A stretch of DNA of 50,552 nt from Polyangiaceae bacterium (GCA_020849655.1 JADLFU010000100.1:1-50552), one strand, 5' to 3'. Counted from the first letter of the stretch, positions 1-8,968 are shown. Notes: a model not told the origin generated them from the letters alone. Numbers and translations: made by a program.

Positions 1-119
1 ACGTCGCGCGGAACGGGAGTCGGCGTCCATGCAGGTTTAGACGGAGACCGCTTCGATGGATTCACAAATTCGGAGAGAATTGTGCCTTGAATTCCCGGCG
101 ATTTTGAGATCATCGATCA

Positions 120-1544
120 ATGGCCAGAGGCGCGACCCAGGGAGGTGCGGCGGGGGCCGCGGGGCTCGGCGGCGCGGGCGCGGGCGGCGTGACCGGCGGT
201 GGGGCGGCAGGCAGCGCCAGCTACCCCGCGCCGATCGCGTACTGGCCGCTCGACACGATCGGTGGCGTCGCCACCGCCGAGCTGGCGACCTCGCGGGGCG
301 CGATGCACGACGGCGTGAGCGCGTCGACGGGCCTCTCGGGCGGCTCGATGCGCATGGGCAGCGGCTCGGGGATGTGGGTGCCATCGAACGTCTGGAGCCA
401 GCCGCTCACGGCGGCGACGTTCTCGATGTGGGTCCGCCCGGATGGCGACTGGACGATCCCGTTCGGGCACGAGTTCCTCTGGCGCACCGGCGTGACGGTG
501 TACCGGGGGTCGAGCAACGTCACCTTCAGGGTCGGCTCGGAGAGCGTCAGCGTGACGAAGGCGATGGTCACGGGCCGCTGGTATCACATCGTCGCGACCT
601 ACGAGTCCGGGGTGGAGCTGTCCATCTCGGTCGAGGACGCCCTGAGCCCCGGAGCCGCGACCAAGACGGTGGTTCCCAGCGTCGGGACGATCGCGGCGAC
701 GGGACCCCTGTCCGTTCTCCAGCAGAAGGGAGGAGGCGTCGAGCCGGGGGCGATCGACGACCTCGCGATCTTCGAGACTGCGCTGCCGATCCCCGAGCGC
801 GCGGCGCTCTACACGCGCGGCCTCGTCGGTGACTCACCGCTGTGCCCCGCCTGCGCGCCGCCGCTGCTCCCGCAGCACGTGTGGCGGTTCGATGGCGAGA
901 GCTACGACCGTCCGACCCCGGAGCTCGTGGCCGCGCGCCCGTCTCGGACTCAGGGCCTGACCGACAGCGTGGCGGGGATGGTCGACGGCGGGCTGCACGT
1001 GTCCGAGGTGCTGGCGCTGCCGACCGACCAGCCCGGATCCGGCGTGCTCGTCGATCCGGACGTATCGCTGCACCCGCCCGAGTTCACGCTCGCCGCGTGG
1101 GTGCGGGCGGACCGCGAGCTCGTCCCGGCCGACGCGGACATGGCGTGGTTTCGCGGCAGCTCGACGCTGCCGAACAGGGGCTTCTGGTTCGGGTATGACA
1201 AGGGCGTGACGCTGGTGCTCGGGGACGGCACGATGTTCCTCCCGCCGCGCCACACGCAGATGATGCAGTTCCCCGCGGGCAGCTGGATCCACGTCGCCGC
1301 CACCTTCGACGGTGCCACCACGTCGATCTACCTCGACGGGCAGCTCACCGGGACGGCGAACTTCGGCGCCACCTACATGCCAGGAAACGAGGCGCTGACC
1401 ATCTGCGGAAACCGTCCGTACCCGGCGCCGCTCCCCATGTTTCCGGGCGCTTGCGACGAGGTCGTGATGTTCGACAAGGCGCTCTCGCTCGGTGAGATCC
1501 AGGCGCTGCGCGCGCGCGGGGCGGCCGGCCTGCCGGTGCAGTAG
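120..1544 (+). CDS. LamG-domain (concanavalin A-like) protein with two jelly-roll domains
   Basis: The 474-residue protein has a Gly/Ala-rich segment (about residues 5-32) followed by two LamG/Laminin_G_3-like domains. The first spans roughly 36-232 (opens with AYWPLD, contains TFSMWVRP and WYHIVATYE). The second spans roughly 250-468 (HVWRFDGE, FTLAAWVRAD, WIHVAATFDG, IYLDGQLTG). Such domains usually bind glycans or proteins outside the cell. No signal peptide or lipobox follows the ATG at 120, although the Gly/Ala segment is just what normally follows a lipobox Cys in exported proteins of this window. The frame is closed by TGA at 105-107, so the leader cannot be recovered upstream in frame. 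The first ~120 bases are also AT-richer than the rest. The gene is probably 5'-truncated or rearranged, or the start is unusual. The domain call is firm; the ligand is unknown. Confidence 0.8.
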   Translation: MARGATQGGAAGAAGLGGAGAGGVTGGGAAGSASYPAPIAYWPLDTIGGVATAELATSRGAMHDGVSASTGLSGGSMRMGSGSGMWVPSNVWSQPLTAATFSMWVRPDGDWTIPFGHEFLWRTGVTVYRGSSNVTFRVGSESVSVTKAMVTGRWYHIVATYESGVELSISVEDALSPGAATKTVVPSVGTIAATGPLSVLQQKGGGVEPGAIDDLAIFETALPIPERAALYTRGLVGDSPLCPACAPPLLPQHVWRFDGESYDRPTPELVAARPSRTQGLTDSVAGMVDGGLHVSEVLALPTDQPGSGVLVDPDVSLHPPEFTLAAWVRADRELVPADADMAWFRGSSTLPNRGFWFGYDKGVTLVLGDGTMFLPPRHTQMMQFPAGSWIHVAATFDGATTSIYLDGQLTGTANFGATYMPGNEALTICGNRPYPAPLPMFPGACDEVVMFDKALSLGEIQALRARGAAGLPVQ

Positions 1545-1608
1545 CCCACCCGCGCCGACGCTGCTCGCGGTGATCGCGCTCGGCGCTGCCGTTCGTGTGC
1601 TTCCAGCT

Positions 1609-2325
1609 CTAGAGGTCGTCGCCGCGGCGTGAGCTGGGCATCGGCGCGACGACGAAGGCCTCGCGCGCCTCGTCCCAGGCGACGATCACGGCCTCCTCGC
1701 CGCGACCGAGCGCCTCGCCGTGCTCCACGCGCACGCGCACGACGAGGCCCGCGCCGCCGTCCTCGACGGTCGCCTCGCCGAAGCTGTCGTCGACGCGGCC
1801 GGTGCGCACGACGCACAGCTTGCCGACGAGCGAGTCGCGGCGTCGCGCGACGTTGGGCTTGAACAGCGGCGCGAGCGGGCGGATGGCGAGCGACGTCAGC
1901 AGCAGGGCTCCGACGAACGATCCGGCGAGCGAGACCGAGCCCCAGAGGGCGCCGCGCGCGCCGAGCCACTCGGCGGCGGCCCACGACAGCAGCCACCCGA
2001 GCAGCGACACGAAGCTCCCGCTGACCATCATCGGGACGCTGCGGAGCCTGAGCGCGCCGACGATGTCGAGGGGCCCTCCGTCGACGTCGACGTCGGTGTC
2101 GACGTCCGCGTGCGCGTCGCCTGCGTGGACGTCACCTGCGTGGACGTCACCGGCGTGCACGTCACCGGCGTGCACGTCGCCGACGTCGGCCCCGCCGTGA
2201 TCGGCGCCTAGATCCAGGTGCACCGCGCCGAGGATGACGAACAGCCAGTAGAGGACGGCGACCGCGAGCAGCGTCGTCCAGATGATCGTCGGGTAGGCGA
2301 CGGCGGCGGTGAGCCAGGCGTGCAC
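1609..2325 (-). CDS. YqiJ-like (DUF1449/NfeD-related) inner-membrane protein with GDVHA repeats
   Basis: The 238-residue protein starts at GTG, three bases after the stop of the channel-like gene. It has an N-terminal membrane helix (about residues 8-34), then an Asp/His-rich linker with GDVHA repeated four times (about 50-70) and further acidic DVD units. Two more hydrophobic segments follow (about 96-145). The C-terminal soluble domain (about 160-230) has the character of an OB-fold (GKLCVVRTGRVDD, GLVVRVRVEHGE). This order matches YqiJ/NfeD-type proteins, which usually partner flotillin-like YqiK proteins in membrane organisation; no flotillin gene is visible here. The linker lies on the far side of the first helix and could bind metal, which is inference. 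It is probably co-transcribed with the upstream channel-like gene. Confidence 0.7.
   Translation of the reverse strand: MHAWLTAAVAYPTIIWTTLLAVAVLYWLFVILGAVHLDLGADHGGADVGDVHAGDVHAGDVHAGDVHAGDAHADVDTDVDVDGGPLDIVGALRLRSVPMMVSGSFVSLLGWLLSWAAAEWLGARGALWGSVSLAGSFVGALLLTSLAIRPLAPLFKPNVARRRDSLVGKLCVVRTGRVDDSFGEATVEDGGAGLVVRVRVEHGEALGRGEEAVIVAWDEAREAFVVAPMPSSRRGDDL
2116..2175 (-). repeat. 15-bp tandem repeat x4 encoding GDVHA
   Basis: Four successive 15-bp units at 2116-2130, 2131-2145, 2146-2160 and 2161-2175 differ by a few bases. On the minus strand they encode VHAGD repeats inside the YqiJ-like protein. Unit copy number could vary between strains without shifting the frame. Confidence 0.85.
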
Positions 2326-2328
2326 GGC

Positions 2329-2700
2329 TCAGCCGCCCTCGACCGCGGGCGGCGCGCGATCGAACATGGTCGCCGCGAGCGCCGGGCCGAACGTCATCAC
2401 GACGGTGGCGATCGCCTTGCCGGCCTCGGTCTTGGCGAAGATGTCGGAGTACCCGACGCTCATGCAGGTCGAGACGAACACGAAGGCGTCGCCGAGCGAG
2501 TTGACGCGGGGGTTCACCTCCTTCTCGGCGAGGTAGAAGAGGAGCGCTCCGGCCGCGATCATCGACAGCGCGGCGTCCATCGGCGCCTCGCGGCCGCGCG
2601 TGAGGATCTCGCGCTTCACGCGATCGACGGAGAAGATCTCGGGCGCGGCCGCCGCGCCGAGCGCGAGGAGCGCGAGCGTGCTCTCGGTGCGCTTGTCCAC
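2329..2700 (-). CDS. Two-helix ion-channel-like membrane protein with altered selectivity filter
   Basis: The 123-residue protein starts at GTG. A hydrophobic helix lies at about residues 41-58. A pore-helix-like stretch (71-80) is followed by SVGYSD at 81-86, then a second hydrophobic helix (about 95-113). The arrangement matches the pore module of bacterial two-helix (Ion_trans_2) potassium channels, in which the filter reads TVGYGD. Here the first Thr is Ser and the second filter Gly is Ser, so potassium selectivity may be lost or changed. There is no cytoplasmic RCK domain. The next gene, a YqiJ-like membrane protein, starts four bases past the stop, which suggests coupling. The fold assignment is inference from motif and topology; transport is unproven. 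No convincing Shine-Dalgarno precedes the GTG. Confidence 0.6.
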   Translation of the reverse strand: MDKRTESTLALLALGAAAAPEIFSVDRVKREILTRGREAPMDAALSMIAAGALLFYLAEKEVNPRVNSLGDAFVFVSTCMSVGYSDIFAKTEAGKAIATVVMTFGPALAATMFDRAPPAVEGG

Positions 2701-2749
2701 GCCGGGGAGGGTACCGGCGCGGCGCGGCGCGCGCGAATTTTCGGGCTCG

Positions 2750-3244
2750 TAAGAAGCACGTCCCCTTGCGGCGCGAGAGCGGGAACACGCCGAAGACGGG
2801 CCTGTCGGCGGGATCGGACGACCCCTCGCGCCCGATCCGCACGATCCGCGCCTCGACGTCTCCGCCTTCCATCAGCGACACGACGACCGTGAGCTGCGCG
2901 CCCGCGGCCGGATCGGCGGCGTAGAGGTAGCTCGTGCGGCGCCCCTCGCCGAAGTCGAGCGTCGAGAGCGGATCGTGAAAGATCTGGGGCAGCGTGCGCA
3001 GCGGCGCGTCGCCCAGCAGGCCGTCGCTCGTGCCGATGAGCCCCGGCGAGGTCGTCACCCGGTCGGCGTCGAACGTGAGGCGCAGGGCGACATCTGGCGC
3101 GAAGCCAGCGCGCACGAAGGAGCCCTGCACGACGCTGCCGCAGTAGATCTCGCCGGGCGCGGTGGAGTAGCTGGAGGCGTCGCGGCACCCGGCGAGCGAC
3201 GCTAGCGTGAGCGCGAGCGCGGCGACGACGCGGCGCGAGCTCAT
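2750..3244 (-). CDS. Hypothetical lipoprotein, 3' end uncertain (no stop where coding signal ends)
   Basis: The ATG at 3244 overlaps the TGA of the upstream TPR/HEAT gene (ATGA). The first 20 residues form a lipoprotein signal ending in LAGC, so Cys20 is the likely lipidation site. About 165 residues look genuinely coded, ending near GTCFL. Beyond that the same frame stays open to 2162, but as an Arg-rich out-of-frame reading of the two downstream genes. The other frames have no nearby stop either: one is open to 2616 and one runs into the channel-like frame. The listed end marks where the coding character fades, not a stop codon. A lost stop, a frameshift or a sequencing error would each explain this. 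I recognise no domain; function is unknown. Confidence 0.5.
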
Positions 3245-6200
3245 CGCGCGCCGGCCGCCTCTCGGACCTCGGGCTCGACGTCGGTGCGAGCGATCTCCGC
3301 GAGCTCCCTGTCGCTCCCGCCGAGGCGCGCGAGCGCCCTCACCGCGGCGACGCGCACCGCGGCGAAGGCGTCGGCGCGCGCGAGCGCTCGGAGCGAGTCG
3401 ACGGCGGCGGCGCGATCCGCGCCCGACGCGCGCGCGGCGACGAGCCCGACGGCGCGCGCCGCGTCGGCTCGGTCGGACCAGCGGGGGCGGGTGAGCAGCG
3501 GCGCGAGCGCGCCCACGGCGACGAACGCCTCGCTGTCCTTCGCGGCCGAGAGCGCGGCCCGCACGACGGAGGGGTCTTCGTCGCCGAGCGCGCGGGCGAG
3601 CGCGGCCTGCGCGGCGTCTCCCGTGCCGTGCCCGAGCGCCTCCAGCGCCTCGGCGCGCACCTCGCCGTGCCCGGTGTTCGCCCAGGTGACGGCGCCCGCG
3701 GTGAGCGCGGCGGCGAGCTCGTCGTGCGCCGCGCGCGTCGCCGGTGTCGCCGGGCGGAAGGGGAAGGCGCCGGTGCGCGCCAGCGAGAGCGCGACGCGCG
3801 CGCGCTCGGGCGAGCCGGAGAGCGCCGCGGTCACCGCGGCGGCGAGCGTGCGCGGGCTCGCGAGCAGGGCCTTGTCGAGGTCGGCGTCGCTCGGCGCGGC
3901 GAGGGTGACCGACGCGAGGACCGCGGCGACGTCGAGCGCCCCCGAGTCGGGAGCGGACAGCGCGGGAGACGTCACGCTCGGGCGCGCGAGCGCCGCGACC
4001 CCGCGCGCGCGCTCGGCCGGATCGAGCGAGAAGAGCGCCCGCTCGGCGAGCGCGCGCGCCCGCTGATCGCCGATCCTGGCGAGCGCCAGCACCGCCGCGC
4101 CGCGCACGAGGGGATCGCGCGCGTCGGTGAGCCCCACGAGCGTCGGGGCCGCGTCGCGCCCGGCCTGCATCGCGAGCGATGACAGCGCCGCCGCGCGCAC
4201 GACGGGGGGCGCCGCCGCCTGGCCGGTGAGCCTCGCGAGCGCGGGCACGGAGGACCTGTCGCCGTGGAGGCCCAGGCCGAGCGCCGCCATCGCGCGCACG
4301 TCGCCGGAGGGCGCGTCGAGGAGCCCGGTGAGCAGCGCCGTCGCTCGCTTGTCGGCCATGCGCGCGACGCCCCACGCCGCGGCGACGGTGACCGCGTCGC
4401 CGGGCGCGACGGCCTCGTCGCCCTGCGGCGCGAGCAGCGCCTCGAAGCGCGGCAGGAGCGCGGGATCGCGGAGCATCCCGACCGCGACCATCGCGCGCGC
4501 GCGGAGCGGCAGCTCGGCGTTGCCGGTCGCGAAGGAGAACAGCGCCGGCCCCGCGCCGCGGTTCTCGACGTGTGACAGCACGTCGATCGCGACCCCCGCC
4601 TGGCTCTTCTGCTCGTCCGAGAGGGCGTCGAGGAGCGGCTTGACCCCGCGCCCGCCGAGCTTCGTGAGCGCCAGGCGCGCCGCCTCGCGCGCCTCGGGCT
4701 TCGGCGAGCGCAGCGCGGCGACGAGCGGCGCCGCCATCTGCCCGTACACCTCGACGAGCGTGCGTCGGTAGAGGGGCTTCTGCGGGTGCGCGAGCACGAG
4801 CGGGAGCAGATCGGTCTCGAGCTCCGAGAGCGTCCCTCGCGCCAGGTGGTGCTGCATCGCGAGGCGCGCCGCGGTCGCGACGAGCTCTTCATCGGGCGAC
4901 CCGCGCACGACGCGCCTCCAGAGCAGGCTCGCCTCCTCGGGCTTCTCTTGCGCGACCAGCACCTCGGCGAGCTCGAGGTACGCGGGAAACAAGCGGTCGT
5001 TGCGGGCGATCGCCTGGTAGTACGCGGCACGGGCGCGCGCGAGGTCTCCCTTGCGCCGGTACATCGCCGCGAGGCGCCTGTGCCCCTCGGCGTCGTCGGG
5101 CGAGAGCGCGAGCGCCTTCTCGGCGAAGCGGATGGCGTCGTCGTCCTTGAAGAGATCGGCCGAGTGCTGCGCCGCGCGCTGGTAGTACTCGCGCGCGCGC
5201 TTGGGGTTCAGCTCGGCGAGCCGCACGAGCGCCTCGATCGCGCCCGGGAGGTTCTTCGACTGCACGCGCACCCGCTCGAGCAAGAGGAACGCCTCCTCGT
5301 CGCCGGGCGCCTTCTCCACCACGCGCGCGAGCGCCTCCTCCGCCGGCGCGGGGCGCCCGAGCTTCAGCAGCACCTCGGCGAGCAGGCGGCCCGCGTCGAG
5401 GTCGGGCGGATCGTCGGCGAGGCGCAGGCGCAGCGGCTCGACCTTCTGCTCGAGCTGCTTCTGCAGCCCCCAGATCAGCACGAGGTGACCGCGGGCCTCG
5501 CGCGCGAGCAGCCGATCGGGCCCCGACTTCTCGAGGAGCTCTTGCCACACCTCGCGCGCCGTCTCGAGCCGACCCGAGCGCGCGAGGCCGGTCCCGAGGA
5601 AGGTCGCGGCGCGCTCGAGCGCGAGCGCGAAGCTCTTCTTCAGCTTCAGGTCGCCCGGCGCGCGGCGCATGGCCTCCTGGTACGTGGCGATCGCCTGGTC
5701 GACGAGATCGTGCTCGAACTGCACGTCTCCGAGCGCGCGCAGCCCCTCGATCTTGTTCGGGACGGTCGTGGTCAGCCGCTGCCACGTCTCCTCGGCCTTC
5801 TTCTTGTCGCCGGCCTGCCAGTACCGGTCGCCGAGATCGACGAGGTGCGACGGATCGCTCGAGCCGGACTGCGCGAGCCGCGTGACGAGGGCGAGCGCGC
5901 GCTCCTTCTCCTCGATGCGCTCGTAGAAATCGGCCACGCGCGTGAGCACGTCGTCGTCGCGCCCGGCCGCGCGCAGGAGCCGCTCGACGACCTCGAGGGC
6001 GCGCTTGCGGTCGCCCCGCGCGAGGTACGCCTCGGCGAGCTGGAACACGAAATCGGGGTTCTTCGGCGCGGCGCCGGCGAGCCGCTCGCTCTCTGCGATC
6101 GCGCCGTCGAGATCGCCGGTCGACTGGAGCAACCTCACCAACCTGACACGCGCCTCGATCTCCTTCTTGCCGCCGGAGACGAGCCGCCGGTACGTGGAGA

Positions 6201-7257
6201 CGGCCTTCACGAGCTCGCCGGTCTCCTCGTAGAGCGACGCGAGGAGCCGGAGCTTCGCGGCGTCCCCGCCCGCCTCGCGCTCCATCAGCGAGACGAGCTC
6301 CTTCAGCGAGCCGTCCTTGCGGTGCGCGGCGGCGATGACGGAGAGGATCTCCCCGCGCACGCCGGCCTCGCCGCCCGCGACCGACAGCGCGCGGCGCAGC
6401 GTGGCGATCGCGTCCTTCGTCTTCGACTGCGCCGCCTGCGCGCGCCCGAGCTCGAGCAGGGCCGGCGCGAGCGCGCGGTTGTCGCCCGCGGCGGCCTTCA
6501 CGACGGCGGCGAGCTCCTCCTCGGCGTGCGCCGCGTCGCCGCGCGCCAGGAGCTCGCGTCCGAGCTCGCCGCGCACCGCGAGCGAGCCCGAGACCTTGAC
6601 GAGCGCCGCGTGGTAGCCGCGCGCGTCGTCGAGCTGCTTCGCGTCGAGCATCATCGCGCGCAGCGTGCGCAGCGTCTGCTCCTTGTCGACCGCGCTCGAC
6701 TGGTGCTTCAGCGCCTCGTCGTACTGCGCGCGCGCCGCCGCGCGATCGCCCTGCTCGCGCAGCAGCTCGGCGAGGGCCAGGCGGACGGCCGGGTCGGAGG
6801 GCCTCGCGGCGACGGCGGCCTCGTAGCGGCGCCTCGCCTCGTCGGGCTTGCCCTCGAGCTTGAACACCCCCGCGAGCGCGACCTTCGCCGCGAACGACTC
6901 GGGCGAACTCGCGTCCGCCGCGCGGCGCTCCAGCTCCTCGACGAGCTTCTTCAGGTCGCCGTCGCGCTTGCGGTGCAGCTCGGCGAGTCGCTGCAGCGGG
7001 AAGGGCGAGCCCACCTGCGCGAGCACGATGCCCATGTATCGAAGGATGAGCGCGTCGTCGGTCGGGCCCTTCGGCGGGGCGTCGGGCGGCCGCGCGTCGG
7101 GCGGCCGGGGCCTCGTGGTGCCGGGACCGGGGCGGGTGGTGACCGGCGGCTTCGGCCCCTTCTTCCGGCCGCCGGCGCTGAGCTCGGCGTGGGCGACGGG
7201 CGCGAGCAGCGACAGCGCGAGGGCGAGGCCGACCGGCCGTTTCACGCGCGGGAGCAT
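3241..7257 (-). CDS. Exported TPR- and HEAT-repeat solenoid protein
   Basis: The 1338-residue protein begins, with the chosen ATG, with a signal peptide (Arg/Lys then LALALSLLAP, cleavage after AHA near residue 24). An upstream in-frame start at 7296 would bury this signal. A Pro-rich segment (about 34-64) leads to many TPR units over roughly 70-820, recognisable by repeated A...Y..A/P patterns such as RRRYEAAVAARPSD and YLELAEVLVAQEKP. From about 840 to the end the pattern changes to HEAT-like repeats (VRGAAVLALARIGD, VRVAAVRALARLGG). The protein is probably a large periplasmic scaffold. It is followed by an overlapping lipoprotein gene and two membrane-protein genes, so it may organise an envelope complex. 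No catalytic domain is visible. Confidence 0.85.
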   Translation of the reverse strand: MLPRVKRPVGLALALSLLAPVAHAELSAGGRKKGPKPPVTTRPGPGTTRPRPPDARPPDAPPKGPTDDALILRYMGIVLAQVGSPFPLQRLAELHRKRDGDLKKLVEELERRAADASSPESFAAKVALAGVFKLEGKPDEARRRYEAAVAARPSDPAVRLALAELLREQGDRAAARAQYDEALKHQSSAVDKEQTLRTLRAMMLDAKQLDDARGYHAALVKVSGSLAVRGELGRELLARGDAAHAEEELAAVVKAAAGDNRALAPALLELGRAQAAQSKTKDAIATLRRALSVAGGEAGVRGEILSVIAAAHRKDGSLKELVSLMEREAGGDAAKLRLLASLYEETGELVKAVSTYRRLVSGGKKEIEARVRLVRLLQSTGDLDGAIAESERLAGAAPKNPDFVFQLAEAYLARGDRKRALEVVERLLRAAGRDDDVLTRVADFYERIEEKERALALVTRLAQSGSSDPSHLVDLGDRYWQAGDKKKAEETWQRLTTTVPNKIEGLRALGDVQFEHDLVDQAIATYQEAMRRAPGDLKLKKSFALALERAATFLGTGLARSGRLETAREVWQELLEKSGPDRLLAREARGHLVLIWGLQKQLEQKVEPLRLRLADDPPDLDAGRLLAEVLLKLGRPAPAEEALARVVEKAPGDEEAFLLLERVRVQSKNLPGAIEALVRLAELNPKRAREYYQRAAQHSADLFKDDDAIRFAEKALALSPDDAEGHRRLAAMYRRKGDLARARAAYYQAIARNDRLFPAYLELAEVLVAQEKPEEASLLWRRVVRGSPDEELVATAARLAMQHHLARGTLSELETDLLPLVLAHPQKPLYRRTLVEVYGQMAAPLVAALRSPKPEAREAARLALTKLGGRGVKPLLDALSDEQKSQAGVAIDVLSHVENRGAGPALFSFATGNAELPLRARAMVAVGMLRDPALLPRFEALLAPQGDEAVAPGDAVTVAAAWGVARMADKRATALLTGLLDAPSGDVRAMAALGLGLHGDRSSVPALARLTGQAAAPPVVRAAALSSLAMQAGRDAAPTLVGLTDARDPLVRGAAVLALARIGDQRARALAERALFSLDPAERARGVAALARPSVTSPALSAPDSGALDVAAVLASVTLAAPSDADLDKALLASPRTLAAAVTAALSGSPERARVALSLARTGAFPFRPATPATRAAHDELAAALTAGAVTWANTGHGEVRAEALEALGHGTGDAAQAALARALGDEDPSVVRAALSAAKDSEAFVAVGALAPLLTRPRWSDRADAARAVGLVAARASGADRAAAVDSLRALARADAFAAVRVAAVRALARLGGSDRELAEIARTDVEPEVREAAGAR

Positions 7258-7292
7258 AGCCCGTGACGGGCGCACCGGCCCGGGCGATCGCG

Positions 7293-8780
7293 TCACCCCG
7301 CTGGCCGTCGGCCTGCCCAGGGTCGCGCCGCCTCGAGCTGCGCCGCCAGTCGAAACAGGAGCCCCTCCTCGCCGAACCTGCCGGTGAACATCACCCCGAT
7401 CGGCAGGTCATCGTGGTTCCAGAACAACGGGACGCTCATCGACGGCTGCCCGGTGACGTTCGCGATGGGCGTGAACGACACGTACTCGAACACCCGGCTG
7501 GCCATCGCGTCGACGAGGCCCGGAAGCTTGAGGACCGACTGCAGCTCGGCCGCCGCGATGAGCTCGTGTGCCACCTTCTCGACGCCCTTCGGCGACAGCT
7601 CGCCGTGGCGCGCCGGCGGGCGCGACAGCGTCGGCGTCAAGAGCACGTCATAGCGCTCGTAGAGTCTCGCTACCGTGCGCGCCTCGGCGAACAGGCGCCG
7701 GCGCGCCAGCGTGAGATCGACGGCCGAGAGCGTCCGGCCGAGCATCGCGATGAGCGCCGTCTCCGTGTCGAGATCCTCGCGCCGCGCCCGCCGGCCGATC
7801 AGCTCCTCGCACCACACCGTCTCCGCGGCGACCGCCGAGGCCACGTGCACGACGAACGCGCGCGCGAACGCGTGGCCGTCGACGAGCGGGCTCGCCTCCT
7901 CGACGTCGTGTCCGAGCGACTCGCAGAGCCTCGCGGCGTCCTCCACGGCGGCGCGACAGTCGGGGTGCGTCTCGCCCGGCAGGTGAGGGCGCGTCGTGAA
8001 CGCCACGCGGAGCCTGCCCGGCGCGCGCCGCGTCTCCTCGAGGAACGGCCGCTCGGGCGTCGGCGCGGCGAAGAGGCGCCCCGGCTCGGGCGCACAGGTC
8101 GCGTCGAGCAGCGCCGCCGAGTCGCGCACGCTGCGCGTGATCGCGTGCTCGATGGCGAACCCGAACCACCCCTCGCTCGCGTCGGGCCCCGTGGGCGTGC
8201 GACCGCGCGTGGGCTTCAGGCCGAAGGCGCCGCAGCAGGAGGCGGGGATGCGGATCGAGCCGCCGCCGTCGCCGCCGTGGCCGATCGGGACGACGCGCGC
8301 GCCGACCGCCGCCGCCGACCCGCCGCTCGAGCCTCCCGCCGTGTGCCCGCGCCTCCACGGCGTCTCGGTCGGCGCGTGGATGCGCGGCTCCGTCACGGGC
8401 GTCAGGCCCATCTCGGGCGTGGAGGTCTTCGCGATCGGGATGAGCCCCGCCCGCCGGTGGCGCGCGACGAGCTCGCTGTCGTGGTCGGGGACGACGCCCT
8501 CGTAGAGCGTGCTGCCGCCGCGGCTCGGCGCGCCCGCGACCGCGGCGAGCAGATCCTTCACGACGTACGGCACGCCCGCGAACGGGCCGTCGCCGAGCGG
8601 GCCCCGCGCCCGTCGCCGGGCGGACTCGTACATCCTGTGCACGAGGAAGGAGAGCGTCGGCTGGGCGCGCTCGGCGCGGCCGATCGCCTCCTCCACGACC
8701 TCGCTCGCGGTGATCTCTCCGTCACGGATCAGCGCGGCGAGCCCAAGCCCGTCGTGCGCGTCGTAGTCGAGCGTGCTCAC
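7293..8780 (-). CDS. Amidase signature family hydrolase
   Basis: The 495-residue protein has all elements of the amidase signature Ser-cisSer-Lys triad: Lys75 (PYVVKDL), Ser151 in the GGSSGGSAAAVG block, and nucleophile Ser175 in GDGGGSIRIPAS. The Ser151-Ser175 spacing of 24 equals that of known family members. The protein hydrolyses an amide bond of an unknown small substrate. It lacks a signal peptide and is presumably cytoplasmic. No GatB or GatC gene is nearby, and the sequence reads as a stand-alone amidase rather than GatA. The GTG start at 8780 (STLDYDAHDG) was chosen because the preceding in-frame residues are Arg-rich and non-family-like. The TPR/HEAT gene begins 35 bases downstream on the same strand, so co-transcription is plausible. 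Confidence 0.88.
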   Translation of the reverse strand: MSTLDYDAHDGLGLAALIRDGEITASEVVEEAIGRAERAQPTLSFLVHRMYESARRRARGPLGDGPFAGVPYVVKDLLAAVAGAPSRGGSTLYEGVVPDHDSELVARHRRAGLIPIAKTSTPEMGLTPVTEPRIHAPTETPWRRGHTAGGSSGGSAAAVGARVVPIGHGGDGGGSIRIPASCCGAFGLKPTRGRTPTGPDASEGWFGFAIEHAITRSVRDSAALLDATCAPEPGRLFAAPTPERPFLEETRRAPGRLRVAFTTRPHLPGETHPDCRAAVEDAARLCESLGHDVEEASPLVDGHAFARAFVVHVASAVAAETVWCEELIGRRARREDLDTETALIAMLGRTLSAVDLTLARRRLFAEARTVARLYERYDVLLTPTLSRPPARHGELSPKGVEKVAHELIAAAELQSVLKLPGLVDAMASRVFEYVSFTPIANVTGQPSMSVPLFWNHDDLPIGVMFTGRFGEEGLLFRLAAQLEAARPWAGRRPAG

Positions 8781-8968
8781 GCGGCGCACCGTACCGCGGG
8801 GCGCCCGCGCGCGCGATCGTCGCGCACCCGACCACGTGGCGGCAAAATTGCGACGAGCCTTCAACGTGCGCGTGTTTGGGCTGGAATTTCCCGTGCGGCG
8901 AAGCGTCGCGCGGGGGGCGCCATCGCGTTGCCCCAAACAAACAGCGCATGTTAGCGTCGCGCCGGCTC

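Noticed and set aside
8781-8968. A sigma-70 promoter pair in the divergent amidase/TPR gap.
   Set aside because: There are AT-richer patches near 8840-8890, but no -35/-10 pair with acceptable spacing in either direction.
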